DNA of 64,000 bases from assembly GCA_018340805.1 (NCBI GenBank), contig JACMZG010001914.1:4899369-4963368 (forward strand), in the 5' to 3' direction. The notes beneath the pieces are model-generated. The model was not told the origin of the DNA. It ran no database searches and worked only from the letters and a program-made list of their open reading frames with translations. How positions within the stretch are numbered: the stretch's first letter is position 1; every line of letters begins with the position of its first letter. A program made the translations under genes and the position numbers. Of this stretch, positions 58,591-64,000 are shown one piece after another. This stretch comes from Microvelia longipes. Taxonomy: Eukaryota > Arthropoda > Insecta > Hemiptera > Veliidae.

Positions 58591-58835
58591 GACACAATAT
58601 AATTGTGCGAGAGACACCTAGAAAATGTAACAAGCAAAATGCAATGCTACATCTGGGAACTGTTCCATCATTCGACATTCGTCATCATTGATGGCTCGAC
58701 ATAATGTCATATCCCACTCTGTTTCGTTACGTCTAATTCATCAGGGCGCCGACAGAGCCTGAAGTCATGCTAGTTGTAGCATTGCATTTTGCTTGTTACA
58801 TTTCCTAGGTGTCTCTCGCACAATTATATTGTGTC
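58591..58835 (-). mobile_element. Inverted-repeat element carrying a type III-like hammerhead
   Basis: Arms 58591-58651 and 58775-58835 pair over 61 bp (GACACAATATAATTGTGCGA and so on). Between them lies the hammerhead at 58717-58757. Homology to 44386-44607 continues about 40 bp beyond the right arm (AAAACTCGGTAGTATCAAAT), so the true end may lie further right. Noncoding. Confidence 0.75.
58717..58757 (-). ncRNA. Type III-like hammerhead ribozyme, copy 2
   Basis: Helix III is CTCTGT (58757-58752) with ACAGAG (58722-58717), one pair longer than copy 1. C is 58751, helix I is GGCGCC (58750-58745), the core CTGATGA is 58744-58738, and helix II is ATTA/TAAC around GACG with its outer pair mismatched, then GAA. 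It is transcribed from the minus strand. Confidence 0.7.
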
Positions 58836-59246
58836 AACTATTCATGTTTTGCAAAACTCGGTAGTATCAAATTTTATTTTAAAATGTTGCGCACACCACT
58901 TGAAACCTCCACCATCTTTTTGGAACCACTGCCCCAGACATTGAGTTGGTTACCTTAATATTCTCAGGTTGCGCGTAATGTTAATAGTATAAAATTATTT
59001 GTATAGTAGTAAAATAATTAGTATAAAATTACACTTACTTAATAAACCATACAAAACACGAACATTATAACCTTAAGACACTCTTGAAAGAGGTTGCAAT
59101 AACGTTACACAGAGCTCAAAACTTATTTTTCGAACCTCCTATATTGAACTAAGATTGGTCATGAACCTTCTAGTAATTTATCTCTATGATTCGAGAGGGC
59201 GTAAATAATTAAACTTGTTTTATCGAGAGTGTTTAGCAGTCTTTAA

Positions 59247-59991
59247 CATAGAGATAATATACTAGAGGGGACATAGCTCATCTTAATACACTTAGGCCTG
59301 AACATTATTTTAGGGATCTCAGAGCCTGTGTTTAACCTCATTGAAACCTCTTCCAAGAGTTAGTTAAGGTTATAATTATTCAATTGTTTTCGACTTCCCG
59401 CACATTGTTTGTGTTTAGTTTTGTACATTAAACATTCTGCGACATAAGTTTCTGTTAATTTGTTCTATTTATTTGATTAAATTAATAGTTGAAGGTGGTA
59501 AGGTTACATCTTTTAATGTTTCAAAATTTAACCAATAAATTTTTGACCAGTCAGCACACAGCATTAACACAGCACAGTACCATTTTCCTTTCTTTAAAGA
59601 AAATGAAACAAAAATATTTAAAATTAAAAACTTTCTTTTTGTGGACTTATAAAAAAAAATATATAAATAAAAACAGATTAATTACACAAAAGTCCTATAT
59701 TTTTTTAATATATAATAATAACTAAAATTTCGACTAAATATTAGTCATCATCAGAGTTTAACAAATATAAAAAAAAAAACAATTTTACAAACTACTTAGT
59801 ATTGCTTATTTATATTATTTTATATTCTATATTTGTTAAACTCTGATGATGACTAATTTTTAGTCGAAAGCTTATTTATTATTATATATAAGGAAATATA
59901 GGACTTTTGTGTAATTATTTGTTTTTTATTTAAAAATATTTAAGTTTTAAAACTCAATAAGAAGGACCTATCTAGTAATAAAATCTCTATG
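59247..59991 (-). mobile_element. hAT-like MITE, family A, with a nested insertion
   Basis: Left end CATAGAGATAATATACTAG, right end ATCTCTATG. The family body is broken at about 59545 and resumes at 59958 (GAAGGACCTATCTAGTAAT). The insert contains the hairpin at 59668-59933. Confidence 0.75.
59668..59933. mobile_element. Hairpin element with hammerhead-like cores in both arms
   Basis: Arms 59668-59770 and 59829-59933 pair imperfectly (ACACAAAAGTCCTATAT and its complement). Each arm has CTGATGA, one T, a helix II of GACTAA/TTAGTC type, and GAAA (59724-59754 minus, 59843-59870 plus). Helix I is A/T-rich and weak. Confidence 0.6.
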
Positions 59992-60006
59992 TTTAACATC
60001 AACATC

Positions 60007-60323
60007 CATAGAGATATAATAGAGGGAGCATAGCCTATCTCAATACATTTAGTGGCCTGAAACATTTTTAGTGGGGCTCTCAGGGACTCTGTGTAACCTC
60101 ATTGAAACCTCCTCCAAGAGGGAGTTAAGGTTATAATAAATCCATTGATTTTGGCTTCCCGCATATTGCTTGTGTTTGATTTGTATTTTTAACGTTCTAC
60201 TCTATAATATTGTAATTATGTACTGATTATTTGATTATATTTAAAACGAAGGTGGTCAGGTTACTTTTTCGATGTTTCAAATTCTATAACCAATAAGGTA
60301 ACAACAGTAATAATATCTCCATG
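60007..60323 (-). mobile_element. hAT-like MITE, family A
   Basis: 317 bp with ends CATAGAGATATAATAGAGG and ATATCTCCATG. Flanking 8-mers TCAACATC and TCAACAAC differ at one base, confirming an 8-bp target duplication for the family. Confidence 0.85.
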
Positions 60324-60354
60324 TCAACAACTATCTATTCCATTTTTGTCATTG

Positions 60355-61200
60355 AGGTATTATTTCTAGAGGGGTCATAACGAGTAATTTTTATACATCG
60401 AAAAAGTAACCTAATCATCCTTTAAATATTGACATAATCATATAAACAGTATATAAAATGACTGTAACTTAAATTAATGTAAAAATGAGGGGTCTGCCAA
60501 TCCCTTATTAGAGTAATGTAAAAATGAGGAGTCTGCCGATCCCTCATGTAATCTAATGTAAAAATGAGGAGAGTAATGTAAAATAAGGAGTCTGCCGATC
60601 CCTCATTAAAGTAATGTAAAAATGAAGGGTCTGCCGATCCCTTATTAGAGTAATGTAAAAATTAGGGGTCTGCCGTTCCCTTAAAGTAATGTAAAATTAG
60701 GGTCTGCCGTTCCCTTATGAAGCAATGTAAAAATTAGGGGTCTGCCGTTCCCTTATGAAAGTAATGTAAAAATTAGGGGTCTGCCGTTCCCTTATTAAAT
60801 AATGTAAAAATAAGGGGTCTGCCGATCCTTCATTAAAGTAATGTAAAAATAAGGGGTCTGCCGATCCCTTATTTTATAGATTAATCTACAGTAACTTATT
60901 AATACGAAGTTTAAAATTGAAAGAATTATCTCGTCTTCACGATGTTTCAAACACCGGGTTGAATCCCGAAAATACTGCATGTGAACGTGGTTCAAACTCT
61001 GTTCAAATAAAGTATTTTCGGAAATCAGGTTTCCATAAAATCATTTTTTTAACACCTCGTGTAGACGAGGCAAATGTGTATACCTAATATGAAAACTCTC
61101 GAGGAGAAGGTTACCATAAGGTTAAACAGAGCCCCAAAAAGATGTTTTAAACCTCTTAATGTATTGAGATATGCCCCCTCTATAGTATTATATATCTATG
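60355..61200 (+). mobile_element. hAT-like MITE, family A, split by an internal tandem array
   Basis: The left part (to about 60460) and right part (61090-61200) match the family. Between them a 38-bp unit was amplified (60470-60875), followed by about 200 bp that is not part of the family. Confidence 0.7.
60470..60875. repeat. Minisatellite, 38-bp unit, inside a MITE
   Basis: Eleven copies containing AGTAATGTAAAAATGAGGGG and TCTGCCGATCCCTTAT. Confidence 0.95.
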
Positions 61201-61475
61201 CTTTTTAATGTATTGAGATATGCCCCCTCTATAGTATTATTATATCTATGCTTTTTATGTATTGAGATATGCCCCCTCTATAGTATTATATATCTATGCT
61301 TTTTAATGTATTGAGATATGCCCCCTCTATAGTATTATATATCTATGCTTTTTAATGTATTGAGATACGCCCTCTATAGTATTATATATCTATGCTTTTT
61401 AATGTATGAGATATGCCCCCTCTATATGCCCCCTCTATAGTATTATATATCTATGCTTTTTAATGTATTAAGATA
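61190..61475. repeat. Tandem array of the MITE terminus, about 50-bp unit
   Basis: Six copies of TGTATTGAGATATGCCCCCT plus TATAGTATTATATATCTATG, that is, the last 50 bp of family A repeated at the right end of the element at 60355. Confidence 0.95.
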
Positions 61476-62420
61476 CACCCGTTTACATGTTGTAAGCTAT
61501 ATAAGGATTCTTTGAGCCAAAACAGTATTTATAAGTTATAAATTATCTCAAAGTTAACAATTACAAAAAGGAACGGAAAAAGCGGTTTATTCTTTTTTTA
61601 GTGAGTGGCACGTGTGGATGAATTGTGAAACGGTTGATTATGAGGGTGGTCCTTAACAAGAGATTCGATACAGAAAACTGATCCTCTACAGACGTTTAAC
61701 TCTCTGATACTCCGCTATCCATAGATTTCCGTCCCAAAAACGACTTTAACTTTTAACCAACATTCATTAGATTTGGATGAATTCCGGAACGACAAAAAAT
61801 GGTACATCTTTGAATGGGTTCTATTCATAGATTTAAATTAGTTACATTGGTGACTTTAGGCTTGAGGCATAGGGATTCTATAGGGATGAGGTTTAGGGGG
61901 ACTTAAGCCCCCCAGGTTTCAAATTAGCCCCCCCCCCCACGAAATATCATGTTGCTTCCATACAGTAATACGAAAATTAAATTTGACTTATTTTTTAGTA
62001 AGCAAGTGGAGGTTTTAATTAACTTATTGATAGCTCACTTTCTTATCTGAAGTTCTCTTTTGGTTTAGGGTTTTTGATGATCAGGTTGACATTTAAGTAG
62101 CAGAGTGAGAAAGAAACATAGATATTGTATAGAAACAGATATCGTCCTGACCGGTATTCTAAATCCGACTGGAACCTGGAACAAGTATTGCTGTTTATTT
62201 TACTTTAGAGAAAATAATTCAAAAGGTCTTAGTTAGATAACTGACATATCCAAAGAGTTGTTACTCTGCGCTTCGTATTTCGTTTGTGTAGAGACTTTTC
62301 ATTACCTTATATTATCACCGAATTAAAAAAAATACGCCTAAGTAATCGTTAGGATGGCGATCAGTGAAGAAGACAGTCACTGATCGATAAGATATCGATT
62401 CAGGCTTTGGATTTTAAATC

Positions 62421-62423
<3 letters not shown>
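61476..62423. other. Intergenic, nothing recognised
   Basis: A C run (CCCCCCCCCCC) at 61930-61941 and a hairpin with 10-bp arms (CGATCAGTGA) at 62357-62385. 61890-61930 and 62478-62530 loosely mirror each other (GGGGGACTTAAGCCCC and GGGGACTAAAGCCCC), perhaps an old inverted repeat. Confidence 0.4.
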
Positions 62424-62479
<56 letters not shown>

Positions 62480-62487
62480 TATATATT
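62424..62487. repeat. (TA)n microsatellite
   Basis: TA dinucleotides with one break. Confidence 0.95.
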
Positions 62488-62619
62488 ACGGGGACTAAAG
62501 CCCCTCCCCCTTTACCCAGGATCGTTTAGGTGGAATTATGGCCCCACGGAAAAGAAAATGTGAAAAGAAAATCCACTGAAGTGTCAGCTAAATCATTGTT
62601 AGAAGTATAAATTAAAATT

Positions 62620-62752
62620 ATTATATAACCTTAACTCACTCAGAGAAGGTTTCAATGTCGTTGCACAGAGCCCCTGAGAGCTCAAAAAAATGTTTCAAGC
62701 CATTTAAATGATTGAGATAGGATATGCTCCCTCGGGTAATATATCTCTATGT
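62620..62752 (+). mobile_element. hAT-like MITE, family A, right fragment
   Basis: GTTGCACAGAGCCCCTGAGAG and the end AATATATCTCTATG match the right half of the family; the left half is missing. Confidence 0.7.
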
Positions 62753-64000
62753 TCACTTCGAAACATCGGCCATTTATATATTTTAATTCTAACTTATTTC
62801 TGTAATTTACTTTTAACCACTGCCTTCTATATCATCTTTTTATATGAAATCGTGCAGAGAAAGTTCAAATACAATTATTTCGTTTTTATTTTTTATATAT
62901 ATAAAACTTTTACATACGTGTATTGTAAATGTGAAATTAAAGAGCAAATACGTTAAATTATAAGATTTCTACTCGCGATTATAACTATCAAAAGCGTAGG
63001 GATGATGAAAGTGTACTTTTATTATCATTAACTCTTAAAAATCCATAACGCTTTATAAAGATAAATTTCGGATGAATTATTATGCCTATGTAAGTAATAA
63101 CGGTATTTTATGTATTAAAAAGATATTTAATAAATTATTATGGGAAAGAAGAATATTTAAGAATGAAAAAGAAGAAGAATCGTGACAGAGAATTATTACG
63201 GGATAAAGAAAACTATCCATGGAGATAATAATATATTGGAGTGGAATTTACCTGCTCACCTCAGGTTTACTATTCATTCATTTTTATGTGGAGGAATAAC
63301 TACCATATGGAAGTAACTATTTTCATGTGGTAGAAATAAACCACATGAAAATCATAATTTATAGTTATATGATGATTTTCACTTTTCCTCGCTGAAAACG
63401 AGGTTTAATCATCCGTTTCAGGCATTTTAATGACGTTTTGAGAGATTTTCATCATGCTGTTTGTCTGTGTGTGTCTATCTGTCTATTGTGTGTGTGTCAC
63501 GCATAATTCCCGCTGTGTATATGCCAGCTAGGTAAAACATAAATAATGATAGGTAAAATGACAGAATTTTGGTCTAGTTTTACTGCTCGAAAGATGCTTT
63601 TTTACTAATAAGAATAACTTTTTTGGTAAAGTCATCAACATATTTTTTTTTAAAAAAAACATGTTTATCTACTCACGGCAGCAAAATTAGCCATTACTGG
63701 ACTGTTTTTAAGCTGCAAAAACAGACCACACTGTTGTTTGACCTACACTGTCAAACAATACGGGAAATATTTTAAAACAGTATGCAAAATGTTTCAAAAC
63801 AGTACGCAAAATGTTTTGGTAATGAAAAAAGTACTAGGGAGTTATGGCTCATTTAAATAACATGGGAAACAAGTCAAAACTCCCTAGGCGGGAAAATGAA
63901 TGAGCGGAGGTTATTATTTTACAAATTATTGCGTGAATTTCGGTATTGTTTTATTTTGTAAACTATGATTTATTCTAGCTTGTTTCTTGTATGTTACTTT
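62753..64000. other. AT-rich stretch, nothing recognised
   Basis: Contains a CTGTGTGTGTCTATCTGTC tract near 63460-63500 and two related phrases AACAGTATGCAAAATGTTT and AACAGTACGCAAAATGTTT at 63776-63820. No gene is visible to the window end. Confidence 0.4.

Overview
The window is AT-rich, intron-containing animal DNA. It has metazoan-type splice sites, a CGRRF1-type RING gene, Penelope-like, Jockey/CR1-like and RTE-like retroelements, and hAT- and Harbinger-like DNA transposons. An arthropod, most likely an insect, is the best guess; the order cannot be read from the sequence. Most of the 64 kb is transposons, foldback elements and minisatellites, and host genes are few.

Host-like genes, all on the minus strand: (1) a first coding exon at 191-359 of a protein resembling the N-terminus of eukaryotic tyrosine-recombinase (Crypton-derived) proteins, with palindromes and NRF1-like sites upstream; (2) a small secreted-peptide gene read from 27353 to about 17540, with a TATA box, a signal-peptide exon (27205-27252), a second exon (23369/23383-23467) and a third (17580-17677), phase-compatible, with alternative ends; (3) an intact, intronless 260-residue RING E3 ligase of the CGRRF1 family at 42583-43365. 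A possible plus-strand terminal exon lies at 12034-12180.

Mobile elements by region: 5-10 kb, hAT-like MITEs; 10.2-11.7 kb, a broken Penelope-like element with a hammerhead-like motif downstream; 12.5 kb, a MITE; 17.8-20.4 kb, nested hAT-like, SINE and Harbinger-like insertions, the last with a Myb/SANT-like exon; 20.6-21.7 kb, a minisatellite; 24-31 kb, hAT, foldback and MITE copies; 32.9-34.1 kb, an RTE-like fragment; 35.3-39.3 kb, a nearly full-length two-ORF LINE broken mostly by small frameshifts; 41.7 kb, a retroposed-looking element with a minimal hammerhead; 44.4 and 58.7 kb, two copies of a type III-like hammerhead; 50.1-51.5 kb, a 676-bp foldback with a tRNA-like module and a 150-bp tandem array; 52.2-53.5 kb, a hAT-like element holding a tRNA-derived SINE; 54.2-55.9 kb, a roughly 52-bp satellite with alternating unit types; 56.8-61.5 kb, more inverted-repeat elements, several with hammerhead cores, and expanded hAT-like ends.

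The most unusual feature is the set of hammerhead-ribozyme-like motifs (about 1.4, 10.25, 41.9, 44.4, 57.7, 57.9, 59.7, 59.85 and 58.7 kb). Several sit inside inverted-repeat elements, and their helix II sequences differ but still pair. The secreted-peptide gene is the most interesting host locus. All calls come from reading the sequence; no searches or folding programs were run.
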